Below, piece by piece: positions 1-7,239 of a DNA stretch of 24,737 nt. This stretch comes from Myxococcota bacterium (lineage in GTDB: Bacteria; Myxococcota_C; UBA6777), in NCBI GenBank assembly GCA_963169055.1, contig CAUJFU010000244.1, positions 1 through 24,737 of the forward strand, read 5' to 3'. Both the position numbers and the translations under genes were made by a program. The notes beneath the pieces are model-generated. The model was not told the DNA's origin. It did no database searches and saw only the letters and a program-made list of their open reading frames with translations. Within the stretch, counting starts at the first letter, position 1; every line of letters begins with the position of its first letter.

Positions 1-333
1 TCGGGCTTTGCGATAACGGGTTTTGTGTCCTCGCCGATTTCGCCGATACATCGCCCTTTGCTGCATCTTTTTGGAGATGTCGCTTCGGAGTTTGACCTCC
101 GACTGATACACGACTTGGCCGTTGGCGACCGCCGCGCATCCGAGGGTCTGCGTGCCTGCATCCATACCTGCGACCACAGGCTGTTTGTATCCCGAACAGC
201 CATACAACAGTTTGAGCGTAAAGGGCGTTCTTCGCAGCACCTTGGCTTTGCCAGCGTTGAGCAGACGGCGGGCCTTAGCAGGAGAACAAGGCATCAAGGG
301 TGTTCCGTGTTGGTTTTGAATAAAAACGAACAA
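1..333 (-). CDS. iscB: IscB/IsrB-like RNA-guided nuclease, N-terminal 111 residues (partial, 3' end outside window)
   Basis: IscB proteins are RNA-guided DNA nucleases or nickases of IS200/IS605-type transposons and relatives of the Cas9 ancestor. Visible in order are the N-terminal PLMP motif (residues 12-15, in the context TPLMPCSPAKARRLL), the KVLRRTPFTLKLL strand typical of the family, the RuvC-I segment with its acidic residue (GMDAGTQTLG, Asp58) and the arginine-rich bridge helix (RRNRR, 97-101). The HNH and later RuvC segments lie beyond the left edge, so IscB cannot be told from HNH-less IsrB. I chose the TTG at 333 because AAGGA lies 8 nt upstream and because family members begin just before the FVF strand. 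A GTG at 384 is in frame but sits inside an RNA hairpin. Confidence 0.85.
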   Translation of the reverse strand, partial: MFVFIQNQHGTPLMPCSPAKARRLLNAGKAKVLRRTPFTLKLLYGCSGYKQPVVAGMDAGTQTLGCAAVANGQVVYQSEVKLRSDISKKMQQRAMYRRNRRGHKTRYRKAR

Positions 334-344
334 GACGTTTTTCC

Positions 345-636
345 TTTTCAGGTGGTGCGTATCTGTGCTTTTTGAGGCAAGCACAGAATCCGACATCCTC
401 TCGACAGGATAGAAGAGCCTTCGCATTGTGGTTGACTTCCGCTCACCCAAGCAGATGTTTACAGTGCCACGAGAGGGCCCCAAACTGAGGCGGCATTCGA
501 GGGTCTCTACATGCTCTCTATCGTTCACAACAACTTGGCTTGCGCCACTTCCTCTGTTGTCGTCTGGTCAACCGGACTTGCCGAAACAAGCCCGCCCCTT
601 TAGGGGTGGGTCGTTGACCGAGATGAACTGAGTCGC
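345..636 (-). ncRNA. omega RNA (HEARO-type RNA) of the IscB element
   Basis: This non-coding stretch directly upstream of the nuclease folds into nested helices when read on the minus strand. A 7-bp stem pairs 613-619 with 566-572. It encloses a C-rich/G-rich hairpin with a UAAA loop (591-610) and a CUUG/CAAG hairpin (577-590). Further in, 536-547 forms a UGGC-GCAA-GCCA hairpin with a GNRA tetraloop, enclosed by ACAAC/GUUGU pairing (~527-534 with 555-562). A perfect 9-bp hairpin (362-370 with 379-387) sits just before the nuclease ribosome binding site. Known IscB omega RNAs carry a roughly 16-nt guide at the 5' end copied from flanking DNA; here that would be about 620-636. Helices are read by eye, and the RNA ends are approximate. 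Confidence 0.7.
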
Positions 637-870
637 TTGATCCCGTTTTGGCAGAACGAACAGACGTTTGTCAACCCCACAGCGGCTCCGCTTGAACCTC
701 AACGAACACGCCTTGGAGCACACCGACCTTCCAAGCACACCCCGTCCGGATATCGTATGATCAGGCTCTGTTGAAACGATCTGCGGGGTGACAAACGGCT
801 TACGAAAGCCTTATCCTGTTTCAAACCAGCGAGACAGAAGGTTTTGAGGTGCGGACACGGCTTTTCTTGA
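625..870 (-). repeat. two degenerate copies of the interspersed intergenic repeat, beside the IscB element
   Basis: Bases 625-712 align with the intact copy at 7072-7198 read in the same direction: a CTTGAYCCCGT-like start, then GGC..GAACAGA, then CAACCCCA..CGGCTCCGCTTGAA, then a CGAACACG end. The copy is cut off at its palindromic half, exactly where the IscB RNA scaffold ends. A second, weaker match (about 811-870) preserves TTTCAAACCA and GGACACGGCTTTT. Orientation is the same as the 7072 and 18221 copies. Between 640 and 1049 I see no convincing gene; the minus-strand frame across 699-1031 overlaps these repeats and shows no domain. Confidence 0.55.
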
Positions 871-1049
871 CTCCCCCCCAAACACCACACGCCACAACCT
901 TGCGACGATCTGTCAGAAGAGCGGACATCAAAGCGTCTTAACCAACGAATGCTCGGACGAAGATCGCCAACAGCGATCACTCCCTTCAAAACGCCTTCCT
1001 TGGGCTGACCCACAGCAAAGAGAAGCCACAACGCAACAAGGAGCCAAAC

Positions 1050-3263
1050 ATGTCCAATCTTCCCCCCAAACCTAAGCTTGCAACTCTCGCCCGCTACTTA
1101 AACCAGCCCCCCGATGCTTCCACAACCCACTCCACACCCACACCCTCCGCCACGCTCCCCGATATCGCCGCATGGCAAGCACAACACGACAGCATCCAAC
1201 AACGCCTCCAACAACTCCAACAACGCAGAACACAACTCCGAACACAACTCCTCTCGGCGGCCTTGCACCTCTGCCAATCCCGCGCAGCCGACCTCCAAAC
1301 CCAACTCCAACAACTCCACGATCTCGAAACAGAGATGCGCCTCCTACGCGCTCCACAAACCGACCTCGCAAACATACAACGGCTCCGAACGGATCTGCAA
1401 ATCGCCCTCACTCAAACACAACAATACATCGCTCACCTCCAAAACCTCGAACAACACGGCGTCTCCCACGTTCATGACCTCCGTTGGATACTCGCCTTTT
1501 CTTCAACACCTTCCTCCACACCCATTTCTAATGTCTCCGACGTTTCCGAACCATCCGACGTATCCGAACCATCCGATGCCTCCGAACCATCCGACGTATC
1601 CGAACCATTCGATGCCTCCGAACCATTCGATGCCTCCGAACCATCCGACGTATCCGAACCATCCGACGTATCCGAACCATCCGACGTATCCGAACTCTCT
1701 GCCTGTTCTCGGAGCGGATCTTCGGTTCCCTCCACCACACAGCAGTCCTTGATCGACACAGACCTCCCCCAAACGTCAACGAAAGCGACGGCTTCTATGC
1801 CAATTGCCGTTTCCAGCGAAGCGGTGCAGCCAACGAAACCTTCTTCTGATTTCGTTGAGCAAAAAGCCATCTCGCGCCTCAAGGCACGCATCGACGATGT
1901 GAAGGAACGCAGTTCTTTTCGTTGCGTCGCCAACGAACTGGTCCAAGCACGTCACCAGATCACCAACGAAAAAAAATGGCGAGATCTCGGAACCGATTTG
2001 GCCCAAAAAGCCAAACAATGTTGTATCGCCCAAGAAGAGTGGTTGGAGTTTCCATTGATTGCGGGCTTTTTCGCTCAGACCAAAACACCAAGCAAAGCAC
2101 ACCAGCCAAAACACCTCCCGTTCCCCTCAACAGAACTCACCCCATCGGACCAAAAGCTGCTTTCCACATTGCAAACTATCGCCTCTCGTCTGAGTCCTGA
2201 ACAACCACGCCACACTCTCGAAGCACAAGCCTTTTTGGGACAAATCGATCGCATCCTTCGACAAGCCTCGATCCCTCCCTCTCATCCGCCGCTTTTACAT
2301 ATCCTCCGCCCCTTCGCGGATTGGCTACGCCAAGGCAACAAATATCGTCACATCCGAAAACATCTCGTTCTATCAGCCATACCATCCGCACAAACCACCG
2401 TTCTATCCGCACAAACCACCGCGTCATCCGCACAAACCCACCCCCCTGCTGCTCTTTCTTCGCCCAGCACCGATCGCGCCGCACAAGAGGGAAGCACCCC
2501 TCCAGCAAGCCTCCCCTCTTCTGTCTCCACAGACTCCCTCGCGTTGCCAGACCCTTCGCACTCTCCGTCTCTCGACGAACTGCTCTCTGCATCGGAAGGT
2601 TCGGAAGATTCAGTAGCATCGGAAGATTCAGTAGCATCGGAAGATTCTGAAACATCGGAAGATTCATCCGAGGCTGCCGCCACAACGGCATCACAGCAAG
2701 AAACCACGCTTCCGGCCCCGTTGACCAAAAAACAGCGCAAGCAACTCCAAAAACAAAACAAGAAAACAGAAAAAGAACAAAAAACCAAAAGCAAAAGCCA
2801 TCGGCTACTTCAGCATATGATGCTCGGCAAAAGCCTTGAGGAGGCGGACAAATTACTGTTTTCATTGTATGCCAAGCCCCCCACCGCCACAACGATGACC
2901 ACAGAGCAGATGATCGATGCCTTGTTCCCACACTTTCAAGGAAAGCGTGTGGTCTTGGTAGGCGGCGATCCACGCGAACACTTGCGCGCCTCGCTCGAAA
3001 ACAAACTCCAACTCGCTGAGTTGTCTTGGGTCTCTTCCCAAGGCAGCGATGGGGGCCGCTCTATCCAAAGCCTTGATGCCCGACTTCACCAAGGCACCGT
3101 CCAGATGATGATCTTGCTCGCTCGTTTTTGCGGTCACCCCAAGATCGAAAAGCTGATCGCCACAGCCAAAAACACACAAACGCCTTTTGTTGTGATCACG
3201 ACCGGATACGGAGAATTAAGCATCCTCCAAGCCCTTCTTCAAACACTCCCCCAGAAGCCTTAA
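1050..3263 (+). CDS. coiled-coil protein with acidic hexapeptide repeats and C-terminal DUF2325 domain
   Basis: A 737-residue protein with AAGGAG 6 nt before the ATG. Residues ~45-140 are Gln/Leu-rich and predicted coiled coil. Residues 165-218 are nine tandem VSEPSD/ASEPSD units (one degenerate). After a helical middle region come a Ser-Ala-Gln-Thr repeat (~445-475), an acidic SEDSVASED repeat (~512-540) and a Lys/Gln-rich stretch. The C-terminus (632-737) matches DUF2325: VVLVGGDPR, then SWVSSQG, then a LLARFCGH segment and TTGYG near the end. DUF2325 is a small Rossmann-like domain of unknown biochemical function. There is no signal peptide, so the protein is probably cytoplasmic. The gene converges on the next one with only 25 bp between stop codons. 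The DUF2325 call is confident; the function is unknown. Confidence 0.8.
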   Translation: MSNLPPKPKLATLARYLNQPPDASTTHSTPTPSATLPDIAAWQAQHDSIQQRLQQLQQRRTQLRTQLLSAALHLCQSRAADLQTQLQQLHDLETEMRLLRAPQTDLANIQRLRTDLQIALTQTQQYIAHLQNLEQHGVSHVHDLRWILAFSSTPSSTPISNVSDVSEPSDVSEPSDASEPSDVSEPFDASEPFDASEPSDVSEPSDVSEPSDVSELSACSRSGSSVPSTTQQSLIDTDLPQTSTKATASMPIAVSSEAVQPTKPSSDFVEQKAISRLKARIDDVKERSSFRCVANELVQARHQITNEKKWRDLGTDLAQKAKQCCIAQEEWLEFPLIAGFFAQTKTPSKAHQPKHLPFPSTELTPSDQKLLSTLQTIASRLSPEQPRHTLEAQAFLGQIDRILRQASIPPSHPPLLHILRPFADWLRQGNKYRHIRKHLVLSAIPSAQTTVLSAQTTASSAQTHPPAALSSPSTDRAAQEGSTPPASLPSSVSTDSLALPDPSHSPSLDELLSASEGSEDSVASEDSVASEDSETSEDSSEAAATTASQQETTLPAPLTKKQRKQLQKQNKKTEKEQKTKSKSHRLLQHMMLGKSLEEADKLLFSLYAKPPTATTMTTEQMIDALFPHFQGKRVVLVGGDPREHLRASLENKLQLAELSWVSSQGSDGGRSIQSLDARLHQGTVQMMILLARFCGHPKIEKLIATAKNTQTPFVVITTGYGELSILQALLQTLPQKP
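1533..1703 (+). repeat. 18-bp in-frame tandem repeat array inside the DUF2325 gene
   Basis: About nine head-to-tail 18-bp units of the form TCCGAACCATCCGACGTA, with variants GATGCC for GACGTA and TTC for TCC. Each encodes six residues (VSEPSD and variants). Units are nearly identical at DNA level and remain open in several frames, so overlapping reading frames there on either strand are artefacts. The array is expected to vary in copy number by slippage. Confidence 0.9.
2594..2670 (+). repeat. short in-frame acidic tandem repeat (SEDSVA-type) inside the DUF2325 gene
   Basis: Repeated GCATCGGAAGATTCAGTA-like 18-bp units encode SEDSVA/SEDSET. This is a second array in the same gene with the same 18-bp period as the array at 1533 but a different sequence. 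Confidence 0.8.
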
Positions 3264-3288
3264 CTCCCCCAAAACACGGTCTTCCTGC

Positions 3289-4746
3289 TTAGGGTTTGCG
3301 AAAACTCCGCATATCGATCGTGAAATGGCGCGAGATCTGCGACGATATCGCCACCTTGATCTCCAACAGGTCGGCCTTTTTGACCACCATCAGCGCTGTC
3401 GTTGACAAAAACGACGAAGAGACCGACGCACTCTCGCTGGGTGTGACCGACCATTCCACACCTTGCAACGGGTGCAAGCTCTCGTATCGAACGTGTTCGA
3501 TGCGTGCGCTCAATGAGACCAATGGTGAGTCCACTCCAGCTTGTGGTATCAAGATCATCCCGGGCTGATCGATCACAGCCCCCTTGCCATCATCGCTCAC
3601 CACATTCCACGAACCGCTCACACGTACCGACAACGACAGTTCTTTCGGATCTTCAAAAGACAACGCACGACGCTCCACACCGACGGACGAGCCTTGTCTC
3701 GACTGCACGATCCAAGCCGGCCCCGCCGTCCGCCCCGTCAACTTCACACGATACACCGCCAACAATGCTGTCTCGACATCCGCCTTGCACGAGGCCATCG
3801 CTTCTTGGTTGTGCATCTCACGGCACGAAGCGCTTGATTCCGCTGCTTTTGGACAACACAGCCTGACCTTTTCGCTCTCAACACCGACCACTGCTTGACG
3901 ATCCGAATGAAACTCCACAATCGCCGCTCCCATCAGGTCTGAATCGCCCAACAACGATGCTGCGCGCTCCAAAGTGTAGTTGTCTCCTGCCACCAAAATC
4001 CCCATGCGTTCGCGCTTTTTGCCGTCCTTACCCTCAAACTCCACTTCGCGCTCTGCCAATACACCATAACGCACAAACCCCAACGCCCCCAGCGATCCCC
4101 GTTGAATCCAATCGTGCGGCGAAATATGGAATGTAAAGCGATCCTTCTCCACAGCTACCCCTTCTTCGCCCTCCCACAAAACAAGATGCGCTTCTCCCAA
4201 CCGCAACGCATCCAAACGCGCATCGTACCGATAAAACACCGCACCCACTTCATGCAAACCAAATCGCTCGTTGTACTGGCCATTTGCGCAATCTGCGATC
4301 TCTGTGTCGCTGCTCAACACAAAACAAGCGTTTGCTCTGCCTGCGCTCGCCGCACAACACATCGGTCGCTTCGACCATTCCACCCGCAACACTGTTGGAT
4401 CGCTGCTCTCCAGTCGTAGCACAGGCGGCGTCTGCTCGGCTGCTTGGGGGGCTTGGATATGTGCCAACCCCTCCAAGAAAAACGTCTCCCCTACCGCCAA
4501 CTCTTTCGCATCCTTCGACATCCCCACCGCATCCGTTCTCGGCTGACCGTCCTCTCCAACCTTCCCCGCAGGCTTTGCGCTCTCAAAATGATATCCCCCG
4601 CCGTTGCTCGTGACGGGCTTTGTTAACGAAAATTCACAGCCCTTTAGATCGAGCGCAGACATCCCGCACCCCGAAAACAACACCGACATCCACACCCCAA
4701 AAAGCACCCCACGAACTCGCTTGTTTCGGCCCATACGTGTTGTCAT
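3289..4746 (-). CDS. predicted lipoprotein of unknown function
   Basis: A 485-residue protein with a basic N-terminus, a hydrophobic segment and a lipobox ending FSGC (Cys27), so it is predicted to be a lipid-anchored envelope protein. I recognise no catalytic family. The body looks beta-rich (LRLESSDPTVLRVEW, SLSARIEHVRYESLHPLQGVEWSV), reminiscent of Ig-like surface domains, with paired cysteines (PMCCAAS, RLCCPKA) that may form disulfides. The start at 4746 has GAGGA 9 nt upstream; a second ATG four codons later is possible. It converges with the DUF2325 gene. The Ig-like description is only an impression. Confidence 0.7.
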   Translation of the reverse strand: MTTRMGRNKRVRGVLFGVWMSVLFSGCGMSALDLKGCEFSLTKPVTSNGGGYHFESAKPAGKVGEDGQPRTDAVGMSKDAKELAVGETFFLEGLAHIQAPQAAEQTPPVLRLESSDPTVLRVEWSKRPMCCAASAGRANACFVLSSDTEIADCANGQYNERFGLHEVGAVFYRYDARLDALRLGEAHLVLWEGEEGVAVEKDRFTFHISPHDWIQRGSLGALGFVRYGVLAEREVEFEGKDGKKRERMGILVAGDNYTLERAASLLGDSDLMGAAIVEFHSDRQAVVGVESEKVRLCCPKAAESSASCREMHNQEAMASCKADVETALLAVYRVKLTGRTAGPAWIVQSRQGSSVGVERRALSFEDPKELSLSVRVSGSWNVVSDDGKGAVIDQPGMILIPQAGVDSPLVSLSARIEHVRYESLHPLQGVEWSVTPSESASVSSSFLSTTALMVVKKADLLEIKVAISSQISRHFTIDMRSFRKP

Positions 4747-5359
4747 CTTCCACCGTCCTCTTTTGCATCATCGCGACGATTCATCACTTTTTCACGCCGC
4801 GTTCTTTGGCCCTTTATCGCTGGCTTGCATCTCTACTTCGCAAGACACCGCTCACGGAATTCCGCCATAACAAGATGCGGGCCATCTCGTGCGATCTTCA
4901 CAAACGAACCCGTGGCTCCCTCGCAGAGCCTTAATCCGCGCAAACATCCTCTGGGTCCGACATCGCGTTGGATGGCTTTGCATACACCTGACGGACGGGG
5001 CTTGAATGGTTCCGCCAACAACTCCAACGTGATCGCTGGTTTGTGTGATCGAGCGCACCCCTGTCTGCCCACAAAGACAAACATCGCGTGGAATAAAAGA
5101 CCGTGATCGGATGTATGGGCAGCGTTACGATCAACGCAGCGCGACAAGCATCAAAAGAAAGGTTGATCTTTAAACATCAGTCTGATAGCGTATTTAGGTG
5201 ACCGATAATTTGAGACAGCAATTCGAGACCCAAGATCGAGTAAAACTTTTGGCGCTCCATGGCGTCATAAAGAGCAGCTACTTCACACACACCCTGACAG
5301 GCGCAAAAGGAGATCGCGACTTGAGTGGGTAAAAAAGATGGAATGGACGGAGGTTCGCG
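4747..5359. other. 613-base gap without a convincing gene
   Basis: Between a lipoprotein start (minus) and a small plus-strand gene. I see no tRNA, no strong repeat and no palindromic element of the type found elsewhere. The only reading frame of note is minus 4833-5147 (listed separately at low confidence). Promoters for the two divergent neighbours must lie here, but I cannot place -35/-10 boxes with confidence. Confidence 0.5.
4833..5147 (-). CDS. doubtful small ORF or gene remnant
   Basis: A 104-codon frame starting with TTG. Codon choice in the second half (GAT, GCG, ATC, CCG) resembles neighbouring genes and the peptide is rich in spaced cysteines, but there is no ribosome binding site, no recognisable domain and no signal peptide. 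It may be a decayed gene or chance. Confidence 0.2.
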   Translation of the reverse strand: MSRCVDRNAAHTSDHGLLFHAMFVFVGRQGCARSHKPAITLELLAEPFKPRPSGVCKAIQRDVGPRGCLRGLRLCEGATGSFVKIARDGPHLVMAEFRERCLAK

Positions 5360-5602
5360 ATGTTAAAGAAAGACCAAAAGACGATCATCCAACAGCTTGT
5401 TCAAGAGAACATGACGTTTTCTCGAAAACTCCCCGAACAAGCCGACAAAACACGGGCGACCGCACGCACATCGCAGACTTCGCTCCCGGCCATCTCTTTT
5501 AAGAACATCCTGTCGGGACTCAACAACGAAACACAAGAAGAACTCCCCACCCCTTCCTTCAAAAGCCTCGCTGCCATCGCCTTTGAAAACACCTCCAAGT
5601 AA
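5360..5602 (+). CDS. small hypothetical protein (80 aa)
   Basis: Starts at an ATG preceded by GGAGG at 6-nt spacing, which supports real translation. The protein begins with a Lys-rich amphipathic helix (MLKKDQKTIIQQLVQENM), followed by a low-complexity Ser/Thr region. Two related segments occur (SLPAISFKNIL and SFKSLAAIAFENTSK), hinting at an internal duplication. No signal peptide, membrane segment or known domain. It stands alone between a gap and a convergent amidohydrolase gene. Function unknown. Confidence 0.6.
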   Translation: MLKKDQKTIIQQLVQENMTFSRKLPEQADKTRATARTSQTSLPAISFKNILSGLNNETQEELPTPSFKSLAAIAFENTSK

Positions 5603-5752
5603 TACGAAATCCGCCCCTAACGTGCGCCAACATACAGGGGCATCAAGGTGTGGCGGCCCAACCGTAGGGCATCTACGCACTATCCTTTGATCACACATCT
5701 TGCGGATATCGTATCATCCCCTCCCCAGAACAGATCCCCCATCCAAACGAGA

Positions 5753-6919
5753 TCAAGGCTTCATCATCGCAAGCAAGCGTTCGGCATTTTCTGCGAACAC
5801 CTTGCGCAAAAGAGGCCGGTTTCCGTCGTAGGCGATGCGCACTTTCGCCATCGTTGCAACAAGCGGATACCACGGCCAGTCGGTGCCAAAGAGGATGCGG
5901 CTGTTGTCGAATTCCTTGGCGATGGCACGAAGAGAGGTCACACCCTGACCGTGAGTTTCAAGCCAGACATTCTCGTGTTGTTTGGCGAGTTGAAGCGCTT
6001 CGCTGTGATCGCGAGCGCCTGCGTGCCCGAAGATAAACTGGATATCTTTAAACTTGGCCAGAGGCTCTTTATACTTCTCCATTTTGGCGTATTCACCGTT
6101 GTTTCCAGCCTCGATGCCTGCGCGCCCTGAGTGAAAGAACACCATCATACCGAGCTTTTGGCACTCTTCAAAAAGCTCCATCGCGCTGGGGTCGTTGGGG
6201 GCGATGCTTTGGATGGTGGGATGGAATTTGATCCCGCGATAACCTGCTTGGTGGAGTTCACGCAACAACTCAACGGCGGTTTTGCCCTTGTAATGGACTT
6301 CTTTGGGCTTGGGATGCACAGAACCAAACAAGACGAAACTGTCGCGCTTTCCGGACTTTTCGATGGCATCTTTCCATTGCTGGGCCATATCATCACGGCC
6401 AAAACCGAGATTGACCGCGATCGGCAACAAGACGGCCTTTTTGACACGCGCCAACGCCATCTCTTCGAGCAGGTTCGGAACCGTGTGCGTCTTGGCATCG
6501 ACTCCCCCCGTCAGCCCAGAACGTGCGATCTCTTCGTCCACATGGTCGATCATCTTCGTGGTCGCGATCTTGTTGATGTAATCGTCCATATTGAAGACGC
6601 ACGCAGGGTCTCGTGCGCCATCGCAGTCCATGATGTAAGCGACCTTTGCGGTCTTTTGCTGCAAATCCACGTCGGGCGATTGCCCCACCGCAAAAGCCAA
6701 ATGGGCGTGAAAGTCGATCGCCATCGGAAGATCCGTGTCCGTGAATTTGAACTTCCCATCCGCCGTCACCTCCACAAAAGGCAACTCGGCCATCCCCTTG
6801 TATCCGTCAAGCTGCATCTTGAATTCACGCGGCGGCGTGATCGGCTCGTTGCAAAACAACAACGTCGGCCCCAGCGCCAACGCCCCCAACGCCGTCTTCA
6901 AAAACCTCCGCCGAGGCAT
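5753..6919 (-). CDS. Tat-exported amidohydrolase (Amidohydro_2-type TIM barrel)
   Basis: A 388-residue metal-dependent hydrolase. The N-terminus carries a twin-arginine signal (RRRFLK at 3-8 followed by a hydrophobic segment), so the folded enzyme is probably exported to the periplasm. The barrel shows the HxH metal motif on strand 1 (DFHAH, 69-73), KFHP (231-234), FHSG (262-265), FGHAG (298-302) and the closing GTDWP motif (345-349), all typical of the aminocarboxymuconate-semialdehyde decarboxylase/amidohydrolase-2 group. The substrate cannot be read from sequence. The start at 6919 has GGAGG 5 nt upstream; the open frame reaches 7096 but that part enters an intergenic repeat. Downstream, 5603-5752 holds no gene. 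Confidence 0.82.
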   Translation of the reverse strand: MPRRRFLKTALGALALGPTLLFCNEPITPPREFKMQLDGYKGMAELPFVEVTADGKFKFTDTDLPMAIDFHAHLAFAVGQSPDVDLQQKTAKVAYIMDCDGARDPACVFNMDDYINKIATTKMIDHVDEEIARSGLTGGVDAKTHTVPNLLEEMALARVKKAVLLPIAVNLGFGRDDMAQQWKDAIEKSGKRDSFVLFGSVHPKPKEVHYKGKTAVELLRELHQAGYRGIKFHPTIQSIAPNDPSAMELFEECQKLGMMVFFHSGRAGIEAGNNGEYAKMEKYKEPLAKFKDIQFIFGHAGARDHSEALQLAKQHENVWLETHGQGVTSLRAIAKEFDNSRILFGTDWPWYPLVATMAKVRIAYDGNRPLLRKVFAENAERLLAMMKP

Positions 6920-7071
6920 CCCTTCCTCCGTCCCCACCCTCCCCGCATCCTTCGATTCTTTCTGAAACACGCTGGCCTCCTTCCACAGTTGAAACAAACT
7001 TCGCTTATAGCACCGAGAACGTGCGCAATTGTCAACCAGACTTGTGTTGTGGATTGTGATCGTCTTGATCT
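6920..7071. promoter_or_regulatory. upstream region of the amidohydrolase gene
   Basis: About 150 bp between the amidohydrolase start and an intergenic repeat copy. The promoter and leader of the minus-strand gene should lie here. I see the ribosome binding site at 6925-6929 but no confident promoter boxes. Confidence 0.3.
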
Positions 7072-7198
7072 TGTGGGGTGTGACGCCAGACCCCACAAGG
7101 GACTGTCGCCCCTTGACCCCGTGTTGGCGAACAGATCACAGGTTTTTCAAACCAACGGCTCTGTCGCTTGAAAGGACGCGAACACGACTTTTTTTTGG
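7072..7198 (-). repeat. interspersed palindromic repeat, copy 2
   Basis: Contains TGTGGGG/CCCCACA arms (7072-7096), then an imperfect CAAGGG...CCCTTG hairpin, then ACCCCGTGTTGGCGAACAGA, TTTTTCAAACCA, TGTCGCTTGAA and GCGAACACG followed by a T run. Compared with the copies at 11588 and 24336 it is inverted. It lies between the 5' end of the amidohydrolase gene and the 3' end of the peptidase gene. Confidence 0.85.
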
Positions 7199-7239
7199 CA
7201 ACCGCGTGGTCCTCTGTTTGGAAAGCGCTGCGTGGTGGT

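Larger units (their letters stand above)
1..636 (-). mobile_element. IscB-type element, left part (nuclease 5' part plus omega RNA), truncated by the window edge
   Basis: The segment reads on the minus strand from a structured RNA region into the N-terminus of an IscB-like nuclease, the usual order for IS200/IS605-related IscB elements, where the omega RNA lies 5' of the nuclease ORF. The recognisable RNA scaffold stops near 619-620 and the next bases resemble a host intergenic repeat, so the element's RNA-side end is probably about there; 620-636 is included as the expected guide. No tnpA transposase is visible. The other end lies outside the window. Confidence 0.7.

Noticed and set aside
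25-375. Plus-strand ORF of 116 codons
   Set aside because: It is the antisense shadow of the IscB N-terminus, whose motifs are on the minus strand.
699-1031. Minus-strand ORF of 110 codons
   Set aside because: Overlaps degenerate repeat copies, no ribosome binding site, no domain.
1533-1703. Regular 18-bp repeats as a possible CRISPR array
   Set aside because: Units are contiguous with no spacers and encode in-frame VSEPSD residues of a real protein.
2176-2973. Minus-strand ORF of 265 codons
   Set aside because: Lies wholly inside the DUF2325 gene; composition mirrors the repeats on the other strand.
6131-7171. Plus-strand ORF of 346 codons
   Set aside because: Antisense to the amidohydrolase, which has a Tat signal and all metal motifs.
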